From Clostridium muellerianum (GTDB taxonomy: Bacteria > Bacillota > Clostridia > Clostridiales > Clostridiaceae): a stretch of 64,000 bases of DNA. Shown here one piece after another: positions 45,068-55,332 of the stretch. The translations under genes and the position numbers were made by a program. The stretch's first letter is position 1, and every line of letters begins with the position of its first letter. The DNA is taken from the NCBI RefSeq assembly GCF_012926525.1, contig NZ_JABBNI010000022.1:1-64000 (forward strand), read 5' to 3'. Below the pieces are notes generated by a model. The model was not told the origin of the DNA and did not search any database. It worked only from the letters and a program-made list of their open reading frames with translations.

Positions 45068-48000
45068 ACCTATCAAAAAGCTGTACTAATTCTTCCCTTG
45101 TGAGTTTATTTATCATACTGCTATTCTTAAGTTCTCCTGTAATAATATTATGAATTAATTCCTTCTTATTTTCCTGAAGTGAAATAATTTTTTCTTCTAT
45201 AGTTCCTCTTGCAACTAGCTTAATCACCTCAACTACACTTTTTTGTCCTATTCTATGCGCTCTATCCGTTGCTTGATCTTCTACTGCTGGATTCCACCAG
45301 GGGTCAAAATGAATAACTAAATTTGCTGAAGTTAAATTAAGACCAGTTCCTCCTGCTTTTAGTGAAATTAAAAATACTTTTACATTATCGCTGCTATTAA
45401 ATTCATTTACTAATTTAACTCTTTCTTTAGATGCAGTTGAACCATCTAAATAAAAATAATCAATATCTTTTTCCTGTAAAGATTCTCTTATTTTTTTTAA
45501 AACAGAAGTAAATTGAGAAAATAAAAGTATTTTACCACTTGAATCTATGTGTTCTTCTACCAATGACAAAGCAACTTTAAGTTTTCCATTTCCACCTTTA
45601 TATTCATTAAATACAATAGATGGATCTAAACAAATTTGCCTTAATCTTGTTAAATAAGAAAAAATCTCTATTTTCCCCTGAGAATTATTTTTTACTTTTG
45701 TTCTAACATCTTTTATATAAGCACTATATATTGATTTTTGAGCTGATGCCATTTCAACTAATATCTTCTTTTCTATTTTATCTGGTAAGTCTTTAATAAC
45801 TTCTTTTTTGGTTCTTCTTAAAATAAATGGCTTAATTGACAACTTGAGATTATCTAAATCGCAGTCATCATTTATAAATTTTTTTTCAAAAACTTGTTTA
45901 GAATATAAGTATCCAGGCATTATAAAATCAAATATAGACCATAATTCCATTAAGTTATTTTCAATAGGTGTTCCAGTAAGTGCAAATCTTACTTTTGCTT
46001 TAATACTTTTTACAGTTATTGTATTTTGAGCTGTATCATTTTTTATGTTTTGTGCTTCATCTATAATACAATAATCAAATTCAACATTCTTATACTTATC
46101 AATATTATTTTTCAAAGTACCATAAGTAGTTAAAATTACATTATTTTCATCTATTATATTTTCATGTTTTACAGAACTTCCATATGCAATTCCTACATTT
46201 AAAGTAGGTGCAAATTTTTTAATTTCATCTTTCCAATTATAAATTAATGAGGTTGGAGTAATTATTAAAGTTTTTTTACTCTCTTCTGATGTAATAAAAG
46301 CTATTGTTTGAATCGTTTTACCTAGTCCCATCTCATCAGCTAAAATCCCACCAAGCTCTAAATTACTTAAATTTTTAAGCCATTTAAAACCACTTAGTTG
46401 GTATTCTCTAAGTACTGCTTTCAAATCTTTGGGTGTTTCTATTTCTTTATTATTTATATTTTTTATCTTATTTTCTAAGTTTTGTAGTAATTCACTACCC
46501 CTTTTAAACTTAAAACTTTTATTATTTAAGATTGGTGCTACATATAAAGCCTTATTTTTTTCTATAATTACACTGTCTTCTACGCTTTCATTAATGTTTA
46601 AAGTTTGTATTAAATTAAAGAAGCTTCTTATACCTTCATCTTCAAAATCTATGAATCCGTTATTCTCAGTTTTATAAAACTTATTATTAGATTTATAACT
46701 TTCAAAAATTCTATTAAACTCACCAATTTGAACATTTTCAATATTGTAATTTAACTTTAGATATCCATCTTCCTCACATAAATCTAGTTCCATAAATGAT
46801 GAATCATAAACTTTATTCTTTAGCCCTTTTCCAATGACAACATTTCCTAAAGAATGTATGCTGTTTGGTGCATTTGTTAAAATTGCAAAAAGATCTTCAT
46901 CATCTCCAATGAACATAAATCTACTTTCTCTTTTTATAAATTTATAACTTTCAAGTCTCATAATAACTTTTTCTTCTTTATTAAAATTTCTTATAAGCTT
47001 TTCTTTGCTGTGAGCATCCTCTAGTATATTAAATTTACTACTATTATAAATTACAGACGCATCACAATAAATATTAGATCCTTCTTTGTAAATAAAAAAT
47101 TCTAATTTAAAAGAATTAGATCCAAACCTTTTTACACTTTCTGATATAGTAATATCATTAGAAATATTGCTTAATAGGAAAATAATCTTGTTGTAATTTT
47201 CCATAGTTTTAGCGTACATAATTTCATTTTTTATTTTAAATTTATTATAAAAATAAGTATATTTTTCAATTTGATTCTTTGAAGGCAAATAGATCTTATC
47301 ATTAAAAAGGTAAACATCATTACTTTCATTCAAAGTAATTGGTAACTTCTTATGAGTTGTTAATATAAAACGTTCATTTCTCTCTTTTAATGTGAAACTG
47401 AGTGGCAAGTCTTCATTGATAACAAGTGATTTATATTCTATAGCATTATATTTGAATATAATCTTACTTCCACAAATACACTTTAGAAATGTTCTTAGTT
47501 CTTTAGGTTCAATTATTAAATTTCTTCCTACAGACAATAGTCCTTTATTTCTATTAATATGATCTCTAATAAAATCTATAATTTTCATAGTTTCAGGTGA
47601 AATAACATGCTTTTTAGGATTGTAAATAAATTGATTATTAAAGGATATACTTGTTTTATTATCTATATGAAGTATAAAGTTTTTTAGATCCATAATTAAA
47701 TATTTATGTTCTATACCACATCTAAATTCCAATTCATAATTAGTTGTGCCTTTCCAATATTTATGAGTTATCTTCACATCTATATTCAATTCAACTTTTT
47801 TATTATTTTCAGCTAATCCGCTTTTAACAGCTGCTTTTTTATAAAATAAACTTAAAAACTTATATGCACTGGCTGTTAAATGCTCACACATAAATAATTT
47901 TTTATTCATAGAAATTTCCCTAAAATCATTGCAGCTACAGCTTACATCTTCTAACTTTTTATTTTGTAAATCTAATTTTATATGCGTTTTAAAAGTTTTT

Positions 48001-48164
48001 TCACTATTACTATTACACACATCTCCATAGATATGATATGTATTACCTATATTTTTTCCCTTTATATTTGAAACAAATCCTTCTTTGAATATCTTTTTTC
48101 CACTTTTTCTCATAAAATTAGATGATGGTTTGAAAATTGTTTCTTCTAATTCTTTTAAATTCAT
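45066..48164 (-). CDS. SNF2-family helicase with SWIM zinc finger
   Basis: A 1032-residue protein. An N-terminal SWIM finger (C76, C78, C93, H95) is followed by a long poorly conserved region (about 110-560) typical of bacterial SNF2 proteins. The ATPase motor starts near residue 590 with REYQLSGFKWLKNL, Walker A DEMGLGKTIQT, DEAQ-type Walker B IIDEAQNIKND, SAT-like ALTGTPIENN, and the C-terminal lobe LFSQFTSVL, LISLKAGGTGLNL and DRAHRIGQ. It would translocate on double-stranded DNA with ATP. Its role in bacteria is unclear; some members sit in defence islands, but here it has no defence partners. It is co-directional with, but 97 nt after, a histidine kinase gene. Confidence 0.9.
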   Translation of the reverse strand: MNLKELEETIFKPSSNFMRKSGKKIFKEGFVSNIKGKNIGNTYHIYGDVCNSNSEKTFKTHIKLDLQNKKLEDVSCSCNDFREISMNKKLFMCEHLTASAYKFLSLFYKKAAVKSGLAENNKKVELNIDVKITHKYWKGTTNYELEFRCGIEHKYLIMDLKNFILHIDNKTSISFNNQFIYNPKKHVISPETMKIIDFIRDHINRNKGLLSVGRNLIIEPKELRTFLKCICGSKIIFKYNAIEYKSLVINEDLPLSFTLKERNERFILTTHKKLPITLNESNDVYLFNDKIYLPSKNQIEKYTYFYNKFKIKNEIMYAKTMENYNKIIFLLSNISNDITISESVKRFGSNSFKLEFFIYKEGSNIYCDASVIYNSSKFNILEDAHSKEKLIRNFNKEEKVIMRLESYKFIKRESRFMFIGDDEDLFAILTNAPNSIHSLGNVVIGKGLKNKVYDSSFMELDLCEEDGYLKLNYNIENVQIGEFNRIFESYKSNNKFYKTENNGFIDFEDEGIRSFFNLIQTLNINESVEDSVIIEKNKALYVAPILNNKSFKFKRGSELLQNLENKIKNINNKEIETPKDLKAVLREYQLSGFKWLKNLSNLELGGILADEMGLGKTIQTIAFITSEESKKTLIITPTSLIYNWKDEIKKFAPTLNVGIAYGSSVKHENIIDENNVILTTYGTLKNNIDKYKNVEFDYCIIDEAQNIKNDTAQNTITVKSIKAKVRFALTGTPIENNLMELWSIFDFIMPGYLYSKQVFEKKFINDDCDLDNLKLSIKPFILRRTKKEVIKDLPDKIEKKILVEMASAQKSIYSAYIKDVRTKVKNNSQGKIEIFSYLTRLRQICLDPSIVFNEYKGGNGKLKVALSLVEEHIDSSGKILLFSQFTSVLKKIRESLQEKDIDYFYLDGSTASKERVKLVNEFNSSDNVKVFLISLKAGGTGLNLTSANLVIHFDPWWNPAVEDQATDRAHRIGQKSVVEVIKLVARGTIEEKIISLQENKKELIHNIITGELKNSSMINKLTREELVQLFDR

Positions 48165-48261
48165 TTTCTCACCACTTTCCTATATTATTTAAATACTTAA
48201 TTATTAAATTCAACTTTCACAGTTTAAAAATATTAAGTCGAGAGTTTATATGTATGAAAAT

Positions 48262-49167
48262 TCAATTATTAATAATTTGGAATCTACAGCAAATACTTAA
48301 TACATCTTCATTAACATCTGCTGTTATACTTCCATTCATCTTATGAATTAATCCTTTTACAATAGCAAGTCCAAGCCCTGTTCCTTTTCCACTGCGTGTT
48401 TTATCCGCCATATAAAATCTATCAAAAATGCTTTTTACATCATTTAAAGTTAACTCTACAACTGTATTTTTAACCTCTAATACTGCTACACCCTTTTCTA
48501 CTCTTAAATATACTTCTACATTATCTTTTGCATATTTAACACTATTACTTAATAAATTTTCAATTACACGCTGTAAAGATTTTTCTTCAGCTATAACATA
48601 TATATTTTCTTTAGGCATTTCTATTTTAGGCCTTATATCTCTATTTATAAAATCAGTATATTTTCCAAGTACAGCTTCTTGTAATATTTTATTAATATTC
48701 AACTTTTCTAAATTTAATTCATAATCTAAAGATTCTATTAAAGAGAGTTCGTAAAAATCATTTAATAAACTTTCCAATGCTTTTGCCCTTTTTTCAGCTA
48801 TACTTAAATACTCCTTTTTTTCCTCTTCGCTGGTATTATCTAATTTCAAAAATTGAATATATCCTATAATTGATGTTAAAGGCGTTCTAAGGTCATGGGA
48901 CATATTTGCAATGGTTTGTCTTAAATCATTTTCTAGCTTAACTCTATCTGCTTCACTTTGCTTTTTTACCTGTATAATTTCATTTATTTTTTCAGCTAAA
49001 GTCTCAATTTTTTTGTTTAATAATCCTATTGTTATCTTTTTATCCACTTTATTCTTATTAATATCTGTAATCTGATTTGTTATACTTTTCATTTGCTTTT
49101 CTATATAGAATAAACGAAAGGCTAAAATTGCTACTGTAATTAATAAGACTATAATTATATATACCAC
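48262..49167 (-). CDS. Orphan sensor histidine kinase
   Basis: A 301-residue kinase with one N-terminal helix (about 2-20), a short coiled coil (about 25-85) in place of a sensor domain, HisKA with NMSHDLRTPLTSIIGYIQFL (His near residue 93) and HATPase (NLLSNSVKYAKD, FYMADKTRSGKGTGLGLAIV). It has no extracellular domain, so it may respond to membrane state or to a partner protein. No response regulator gene is adjacent. The downstream SNF2 gene may be in the same transcript. Confidence 0.85.
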   Translation of the reverse strand: MVYIIIVLLITVAILAFRLFYIEKQMKSITNQITDINKNKVDKKITIGLLNKKIETLAEKINEIIQVKKQSEADRVKLENDLRQTIANMSHDLRTPLTSIIGYIQFLKLDNTSEEEKKEYLSIAEKRAKALESLLNDFYELSLIESLDYELNLEKLNINKILQEAVLGKYTDFINRDIRPKIEMPKENIYVIAEEKSLQRVIENLLSNSVKYAKDNVEVYLRVEKGVAVLEVKNTVVELTLNDVKSIFDRFYMADKTRSGKGTGLGLAIVKGLIHKMNGSITADVNEDVLSICCRFQIINN

Positions 49168-49478
49168 TTTTCCCCCTACCTTTCTAAATCAATTCCCCTT
49201 TGGAGGTTGTTTCATTACTATTATAAATGAAAAAAACAAATATGCAACCATACACTGTTTAATAAATATTCAATTCTAATATTCTATGCATATTGCAAAA
49301 TAAATTTTTATACTAATATATATATGTTATTTATTGAAAGGACTCATAAGCCTTAACATCATTAAATTGTTTTTTACTTAATATGTAGAATTTCAAATAT
49401 ATTCATATTGAAAAATAAAGGGTTGCTACTATATATGAATATACTCTAAAATATATTAGGGGGAAGGAAGTGTTTATA
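49168..49478. other. Divergent region between the kinase and the MFS gene
   Basis: About 310 nt carrying promoters for both directions. TTGCTA (near 49423) and TAAAAT (near 49447) could serve the MFS gene with an 18-nt spacer. The strong AGGGGGAAGGA site ends at 49468. Confidence 0.35.
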
Positions 49479-50735
49479 ATGGCACCAGGAACTGAACATT
49501 CTGAATTGAAAAATCAAAGAATTTCTAAGAATGCAGCACTATATCTTTGTGCAATAGCATTCTATTATATTTCATCAGGCGCATTTAGCTTACTTCAGGG
49601 GATATACATTAAAGAACTGCATATAGGTGAAACCTTTTTAGGATCTCTTCTAAGTTTAAGAATTCTTGCAACAGCATTATTTTCAATTCCAGGAGCTATG
49701 ATTGTCAACAAATATGGAAAGAAAAAAGGAATATTACTAGGAATATGTTTTGTTCCTGTAACGTCTCTATTTCAAGGATACTTTGAAAACAAATTATTAA
49801 TTCTAATATTTGCAACACTTCAAGGATGTGCTATGTCTTTTCTAATGGTTTCCGAAGGTCCATTTTTCATGGAAAACGGTACTGAAAAAAATAGACTGAA
49901 ACTTTTTAGTTATTCCTTTGCTGATAACGTTTTTGCAACAATGCTAGGATATTTTATTTTTGGACACGTATCAGGAAAATTAAATACATTTTTAGGATCA
50001 GTTATATCCCTTAGATATTCAATAATTACAGCTTCACTAATGGGTATGATTGGCTGTATTTTTGCATTTTTGCTTAAAGAAAATAACTCAGTAGTTTACA
50101 AAAATACAGGTAACTTTTATAAAGATTCCTTAAATATTCTAAAACAAAAAAAGCCATCAAAGTTTTTAATATATAATTTTATAATAGGCTTTGGTGCTGG
50201 ACTTGTTGTTCCATATTTTAATGTATATTTAAAGTATAAAGTAAATATCACTACAGAACAAATAGGTATAATTATGTCTTTGTCAATGGCTGCAATGGGC
50301 ATAGGCGGTCTTATAACTCCAATTATGGCTCGAAGGTATGGTAAAGTAAAAACTATAATAACCTGTCAAATAGTTTCTATTCCTTTTTTAATGCTTATTG
50401 CAATGCCACCATCAATAATTATTGTGTCACTGGCATTATTTATTAGAAATGCCTTGATGAATATGACTGGACCAATTGTAAACAATATGGCAATGGAATT
50501 AGTACAAGGAAATGAAAGGTCTATATTTGCAAGTATGAATAATATTTCTAATAATTTAAGCATGGCATTAAGCGCAGTTATAGCTGGAATTATAATGAAT
50601 CATTTGGCTAATGGATATGAAATACCATATTTCATAACAGCTATTATGTATTTCATAGCTACTTTATATTTCTACAAATATTTTAAAACTTTTGAAAAAG
50701 TAGATACTTTAGTTTCTGCACCTAAACAAATTTAA
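49479..50735 (+). CDS. MFS transporter
   Basis: A major-facilitator transporter of 418 residues with 12 predicted helices, including the loop 2-3 motif VNKYGKKKGILLG and its second-half counterpart MARRYGKVKTI. Substrate unknown. It precedes a MocR-type regulator and an Asp/Glu racemase family gene on the same strand, suggesting an amino acid or derivative. I chose the ATG of MAPGTEHS; a GTG three codons upstream is also possible because the long purine-rich site AGGGGGAAGGA suits both. Confidence 0.82.
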   Translation: MAPGTEHSELKNQRISKNAALYLCAIAFYYISSGAFSLLQGIYIKELHIGETFLGSLLSLRILATALFSIPGAMIVNKYGKKKGILLGICFVPVTSLFQGYFENKLLILIFATLQGCAMSFLMVSEGPFFMENGTEKNRLKLFSYSFADNVFATMLGYFIFGHVSGKLNTFLGSVISLRYSIITASLMGMIGCIFAFLLKENNSVVYKNTGNFYKDSLNILKQKKPSKFLIYNFIIGFGAGLVVPYFNVYLKYKVNITTEQIGIIMSLSMAAMGIGGLITPIMARRYGKVKTIITCQIVSIPFLMLIAMPPSIIIVSLALFIRNALMNMTGPIVNNMAMELVQGNERSIFASMNNISNNLSMALSAVIAGIIMNHLANGYEIPYFITAIMYFIATLYFYKYFKTFEKVDTLVSAPKQI

Positions 50736-50854
50736 TTTATTTACACACATATATATAAGTGGATGGCACTATAAAACATTAAATTGGAGGTTTTTTAATA
50801 GAATAAAATTGATATAATAAAACTATAAATAAACTTAGCTAAGCGAGTGATCAT

Positions 50855-52333
50855 ATGAAAATTAACATTGAAAGAAATGGTAAAACTGCTTTATACCTTC
50901 AAATTAAAAATCAAATAAAGGATATGATTTATTTAAAAAGACTTCCTTTAGATTACATATTGCCATCTGAAAGAGAGCTTGCAAAAACATTACATGTTAA
51001 TAGAAGTACAGTTGTTAAAGCTTATGAAGAACTTAAGGCTGAAGGTCTTATTGATTCACAGATTGGTAAAGGAACCTATATTGTTTTCTGTGATGAAAAT
51101 ACACTAAAAAATAGCTCCCTAAACTTTAGAAAACATTTATTTTGGGATGAAATATACAGTGAAAATTCAAAAAATAATCATAATGATGTTATTAGTAGAA
51201 TAATGGATATTGGAAATAATAAAATAATTTCCTTTGCTGGTGGTATTCCATCACCTGACCTGTTTCCCAAAAATGAATTTCAAAAAGTTCAAATTAAATT
51301 GTTAAAAGATGAAGTAGAAAACATGTTTTTACACAGTCCAGTAACTGGATACAATGAACTAAAAAAAGAAATTAAAAATTTGATGCTAAATAGAGAAGTT
51401 AGAATATCTACTAAAAACATAATGGTTACTTCAGGATCTCAACAGGGATTGGATTTAATTGTAAGAGCCTTTGTAAACCCTAATGATATAATTTTAGTAG
51501 AAGAACCTACATTCTTCGGTGCTATTCAATTATTTGAAGCTATAGGTGCTAAAATTATAGCAGTACCTGTTGATGAATATGGAATTCAAGTTGATGCGCT
51601 AGAATACTTAATAAATAAATTAAAACCGAAATTTATTTACAGCATTCCAAATTTTCAAAATCCAACTGGAATTACTATGAGTTTAGAAAGAAGATATGAA
51701 CTTATCAGCATTATTGAAAAGTATGGTATTCCTATAATTGAGGACGACCCTTATGGTGAACTAAGATATGAAGGAAAAGATTTACCTCCTTTAAAAGCTT
51801 TAGATAAAAATGATTATGTTATTTATTTAAGCACATTTTCAAAAATAATTTCTTTAGGTCTTAGGGTTGGTTGGATAGTCGCACCAGAGATGGTAATAAA
51901 TAAATTACATTCATTTAAACAATTAACAGATTTACATGTAAATACCTTAAGCCAGCATATAATATGTGAATTTCTAAAGCAAAGCTACTATGAAAATCAT
52001 ATTAAAAGAATAAAAAAAGAATATACCTTGAAAAGAAATCTAATGATTAAGGAATTAGAAAAAAACTTCATGGAAGTAGAGTTTTACAAACCACAAGGAG
52101 GATTCTATTTGTGGTGTAAATTTCCAAACAATATTGATTTAAATTTACTATTAAAAAAATCAATAAAAAATAAAGTAAATTATATTTGTGGAAATTCTTT
52201 TTATGCTAAAAATAAAGAAAAAAGCAACTTTATTAGACTAAATTTTACTTATCCTAAGAGAAAAGAAATAGTTACAGGTATAAAACGATTAAGAAACAGT
52301 TTAGATGAAATAATTAAAAAGGAGATGTACTAG
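50855..52333 (+). CDS. MocR-type regulator / PLP aminotransferase fusion
   Basis: A 492-residue protein: an N-terminal GntR winged helix (about 10-75; YLQIKNQIKDMIYLKRL, LPSERELAKTLHVNRSTVV) joined to a fold-type I aminotransferase domain (about 110-490) with SGSQQGLDLIVRAF, PNFQNPTG, EDDPYGELRYEG and the PLP-binding Lys in YLSTFSKIISLGLRVGW. Such proteins sense amino acids or PLP-linked metabolites and control nearby genes. The next gene starts immediately after its stop, so the two are co-translated. A bifunctional role as a true aminotransferase is possible but less usual. Confidence 0.9.
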   Translation: MKINIERNGKTALYLQIKNQIKDMIYLKRLPLDYILPSERELAKTLHVNRSTVVKAYEELKAEGLIDSQIGKGTYIVFCDENTLKNSSLNFRKHLFWDEIYSENSKNNHNDVISRIMDIGNNKIISFAGGIPSPDLFPKNEFQKVQIKLLKDEVENMFLHSPVTGYNELKKEIKNLMLNREVRISTKNIMVTSGSQQGLDLIVRAFVNPNDIILVEEPTFFGAIQLFEAIGAKIIAVPVDEYGIQVDALEYLINKLKPKFIYSIPNFQNPTGITMSLERRYELISIIEKYGIPIIEDDPYGELRYEGKDLPPLKALDKNDYVIYLSTFSKIISLGLRVGWIVAPEMVINKLHSFKQLTDLHVNTLSQHIICEFLKQSYYENHIKRIKKEYTLKRNLMIKELEKNFMEVEFYKPQGGFYLWCKFPNNIDLNLLLKKSIKNKVNYICGNSFYAKNKEKSNFIRLNFTYPKRKEIVTGIKRLRNSLDEIIKKEMY

Positions 52334-53029
52334 TTGAAAAAAATTGGTTTGATTGGTGGAATGAGCTTTGAATCATCCCTGGATTATTATAAAATTATAA
52401 ATGAAACTACTCAATTAAAATTAGGAGGACTTCATTCTGCTGAATGCTTGATGTATTCAATAGACTTTGAAAAAATAGAAGTATTGCAGCATGAAAATAA
52501 GTGGGAAGAGTTAACTGATATTATGGTGAATATTGCTAAAAGACTTAAAGATGCAGGTGCAGATTTTATTGTAATATGCACCAATACAATGCACAAAATG
52601 GCAAATGCTATAGAAAGTAACGTAGGAATAAAAGTTTTACATATAGCTGAAGCAACTGGTTACAAGATAATTGAAAAGAACTTAAAAAAAGTTGCATTAC
52701 TTGGAACTAAATTTACTATGGAACAGGATTTTTATAAAAAAGTATTAAAGGAAAGGTTTGATATTGATGTAATCATTCCAAATGAAGCTGACCGAAATAT
52801 AATTCATGAAATTATCTATAATGAACTATGTAAAGGCATAATAAATAAATCTTCAAAAGAAAGATATAAAAAAATAATAAAAAATCTAGAATTAAGTGGT
52901 GCTGAAGGAGTAATATTAGGCTGTACGGAAATACCTTTACTTATAAAACAAGAAGATGTTGATATTCCTGTTTTTGATACCACAACAATACATGCCATTT
53001 CTGCAGTTGAATTTGCTCTAAATAAATAA
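52334..53029 (+). CDS. Aspartate/glutamate racemase family protein
   Basis: A 231-residue enzyme of the PLP-independent Asp/Glu racemase family. Two catalytic cysteines are present in the expected places: FIVICTNTMHKMA (about residue 82) and GVILGCTEIPLL (about 194). GLIGGMSFESSLDYY at the N terminus is typical of aspartate racemases. The start is TTG, with AAGGAG in the tail of the MocR gene. The pair probably makes or degrades a D-amino acid under MocR control, and the MFS gene upstream might move it; that is inferred from context. Confidence 0.87.
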   Translation: MKKIGLIGGMSFESSLDYYKIINETTQLKLGGLHSAECLMYSIDFEKIEVLQHENKWEELTDIMVNIAKRLKDAGADFIVICTNTMHKMANAIESNVGIKVLHIAEATGYKIIEKNLKKVALLGTKFTMEQDFYKKVLKERFDIDVIIPNEADRNIIHEIIYNELCKGIINKSSKERYKKIIKNLELSGAEGVILGCTEIPLLIKQEDVDIPVFDTTTIHAISAVEFALNK

Positions 53030-53084
53030 TATCTAAATTGTTAATACGAATTTTAAAAATATTGCGAAGTAAAGTGTAGTGAAA

Positions 53085-53395
53085 GTTTTGATTTTAACTT
53101 TTACTACGTGATAGGATAAGCGTTTACTCACTGCTAAATATTTTTAAGCAGAGAGCCAAAATCTGTGATTTTGTACGAATCGCTTACTCCGCTGAGGAAA
53201 CGAAGTGGAGCTTCCATTTATAAATAAAGCTCAAAGTTAAGGAAAACCTAAGAACTTTGCCAAACTCGGTTCCCTCAAACAAGGCTAAAGTTCTAAGGCT
53301 TTCCTTAACTTCTCGCTAAGACTAATAAGAAAACAATTTAGCTAATGTGAGTAAACGCTTATCCTATATCCCTACGTAAAAGTTAAAATCAAAAC
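53085..53395. repeat. 311-nt inverted-repeat element with 41-nt shared motif
   Basis: The outer arms (53085-53132 and 53348-53395) pair over about 46 nt with a small bulge. An inner stem pairs AAGTTAAGGAAAACCTAAGA (from 53234) with the complementary stretch ending at 53311. Between them, 53152-53192 repeats the motif found at 1600-1640 with three changes, and both are followed by an ACTCC...GGAG hairpin. There is no open frame. Confidence 0.7.
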
Positions 53396-53425
53396 TAGTA
53401 ACTTCAGTTGTACATATCAATATTG

Positions 53426-53637
53426 ATAATTTTATAATTTAGCTCTTAAAAATTCAGGCGGAAGCCTTCAAGATAGAAAAATAAATCAAAAATATTCATT
53501 TTAGTGTAATATAATTGTGAAAATTAAAAAAAATCAAACAAAACATTATATAACACATAGATTTAAAATTGGAAATAAACCTACTACTTACAGGCTACGC
53601 CTTAAGTTGTGATTAGAATAACTAACTTAAAATATAT
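53426..53637 (+). repeat. 213-nt dispersed repeat, copy 2
   Basis: An inverted copy of 37992-38204. Its right end supplies the last codons and the stop of the MFS gene at 53627, so it has probably replaced that gene's original 3' end. Confidence 0.8.
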
Positions 53638-54685
53638 AAATGAAAAATAATATAAAAGTATACATAGAAACTGCTGAACCTCTTGTTTTTCCTCCAAGCA
53701 TACCAATTAATGAAATCAACGTTGGAGTAATAATTGCAATACCTATTACAAAAATCACACTCATAATAATCATAAATAAAGCACTTGTACTAAGTCCTAT
53801 AATTGAAAGTAATAATGAACCTCTAAGAACAGACATAATATTGAATTTTTCAACTAACTTTCCTGCATATGGTGACAATACCATTCCAATAATCCCTATA
53901 AGCCTAACGTATAATATTTGTTGAGTAGTAAAATTAAATTTAGGACTACTTAGGAAATTACCTAAGGCACTGTACATACCAACAAATGACAACAATAGTA
54001 CTATCGCAACAATATATGCATATTTCAATGACTTTATCTTAAATACATTTTTCATCTGTTTAAATACTTTTGAAATATTAGTATCAGGCTGGCTTATAGG
54101 AATATTAGGTATAAACAATATTATTAATAAAGTAGTTATTAAATATACAAGTCCAAGAATATAAAATACAAAGTTCCATCCTATATATTGATTTACAAAA
54201 CTACTAAAAACTTGTCCAATTATTCCTGCCATCAAAAATCCTGTACTAATAAATCCAATAGCTACAACTCTTTTTTTAGGTGGAAATAATTCTACTGCAT
54301 ATGAAAGAGCTACAGGTGAAAAACTTGCTGCTGCTGCACCTTGTATTCCACGAAGTATAATAAGTATTACTAAATTATGTACTGTTCCTAAAAGGAAAGA
54401 AATAGCCGTCAAAGCACTTAATCCAATAATTATTACTTTTTTACGGCCATAGCGATCAGATAATGGTCCATGACACAAGCATCCAATTGCAAAACAAAGT
54501 GAAAATCCACTACTACTCCATACAGCTTTAGAAACCTCCACTGAAAAAATTTGTGAAAATGTTGAAACCAATGGAATTGTAACATACAAACTAGACATTA
54601 TAACTAATCCTGACCAAAATAGTATTAATGTAATTAACGAATAATTTTTTGTATTATCTATATTCTTTGAAATAACATTATTCAT
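53627..54685 (-). CDS. MFS transporter truncated at the C terminus by a repeat
   Basis: An MFS transporter of 352 residues, from the ATG of MNNVISKN that GGAGG precedes; the open frame runs 25 codons further upstream. It has the loop motif GPLSDRYGRKKVIIIG and 11 clear helices. The end reads GSAVSMYTFILFFIYIF and stops in sequence belonging to the dispersed repeat at 53426-53637. Family members go on for another 30-45 residues with helix 12, which is missing. Whether it still works is doubtful. A Bcr/multidrug-type export role would fit the N-terminal half. Confidence 0.78.
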   Translation of the reverse strand: MNNVISKNIDNTKNYSLITLILFWSGLVIMSSLYVTIPLVSTFSQIFSVEVSKAVWSSSGFSLCFAIGCLCHGPLSDRYGRKKVIIIGLSALTAISFLLGTVHNLVILIILRGIQGAAAASFSPVALSYAVELFPPKKRVVAIGFISTGFLMAGIIGQVFSSFVNQYIGWNFVFYILGLVYLITTLLIILFIPNIPISQPDTNISKVFKQMKNVFKIKSLKYAYIVAIVLLLSFVGMYSALGNFLSSPKFNFTTQQILYVRLIGIIGMVLSPYAGKLVEKFNIMSVLRGSLLLSIIGLSTSALFMIIMSVIFVIGIAIITPTLISLIGMLGGKTRGSAVSMYTFILFFIYIF

Positions 54686-54852
54686 TTTCAAAACCTCCAA
54701 AATTTTAATTATTAAAATAATATAATTGCTAAGTTCCCTTATATGATAATATCTTATCAACTACTTTATGTTCTATTAATTATCTTAAAAATCCAATTTT
54801 ACAACTAACTAGTTTAAACTTAATATATAAAATTAGGAATCGTATTTACTAT

Positions 54853-55305
54853 CTATTTTTCTGAAAGTTCCTTATTGCAATTTGCACAGACCCCATAAAA
54901 TTTAAGACTATAGTTAGTTATTTTTAAACCATATTTCTTCTCAATTTTGCTTTTAACAAGATCTAACATAACTTCCTCTATTGGATATACTTTACCACAC
55001 TCCTTACATATAAAATGAGGATGTTGATGTTCATTACCTGGTTCCATAAATTCATATCTGATTCCATCTTCATCAAAATCAAATCTACAAACTATACTGT
55101 TTTGCTCCAATAATTGCATAGTCCTGTAGACAGTGGCAAGACCAATTTCAGGATATTCCTTTTTTATAATCATATAAATTTCCTCAGTAGTTAGATGTTT
55201 ATGTTGATTTTTAATAATAACATCTAATATTTTTTGTCTTTGTAATGTTAATTTAACCCCCTTTATTTTTAAATCATTTTTTACTTTTTCTAATAAATTC
55301 TCCAT
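54853..55305 (-). CDS. Fur-family metal or peroxide regulator
   Basis: A 150-residue Fur-type repressor. The winged helix includes GVKLTLQRQKILDVI and IGLATVYRTMQLLEQ. The metal sites are the HxH/H-rich segment NEHQHPHFICKECGKV and the second CxxC, CANCNK, which together hold structural zinc. Whether it senses iron, zinc or peroxide cannot be decided from sequence. I start it at MENLLEK because GAGAGG precedes that ATG; the frame extends seven codons further. It follows the O-methyltransferase gene by 27 nt and is probably in the same transcript. Confidence 0.87.
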   Translation of the reverse strand: MENLLEKVKNDLKIKGVKLTLQRQKILDVIIKNQHKHLTTEEIYMIIKKEYPEIGLATVYRTMQLLEQNSIVCRFDFDEDGIRYEFMEPGNEHQHPHFICKECGKVYPIEEVMLDLVKSKIEKKYGLKITNYSLKFYGVCANCNKELSEK

Positions 55306-55332
55306 AAATACCTCTCGTATTTTCAAATATTT

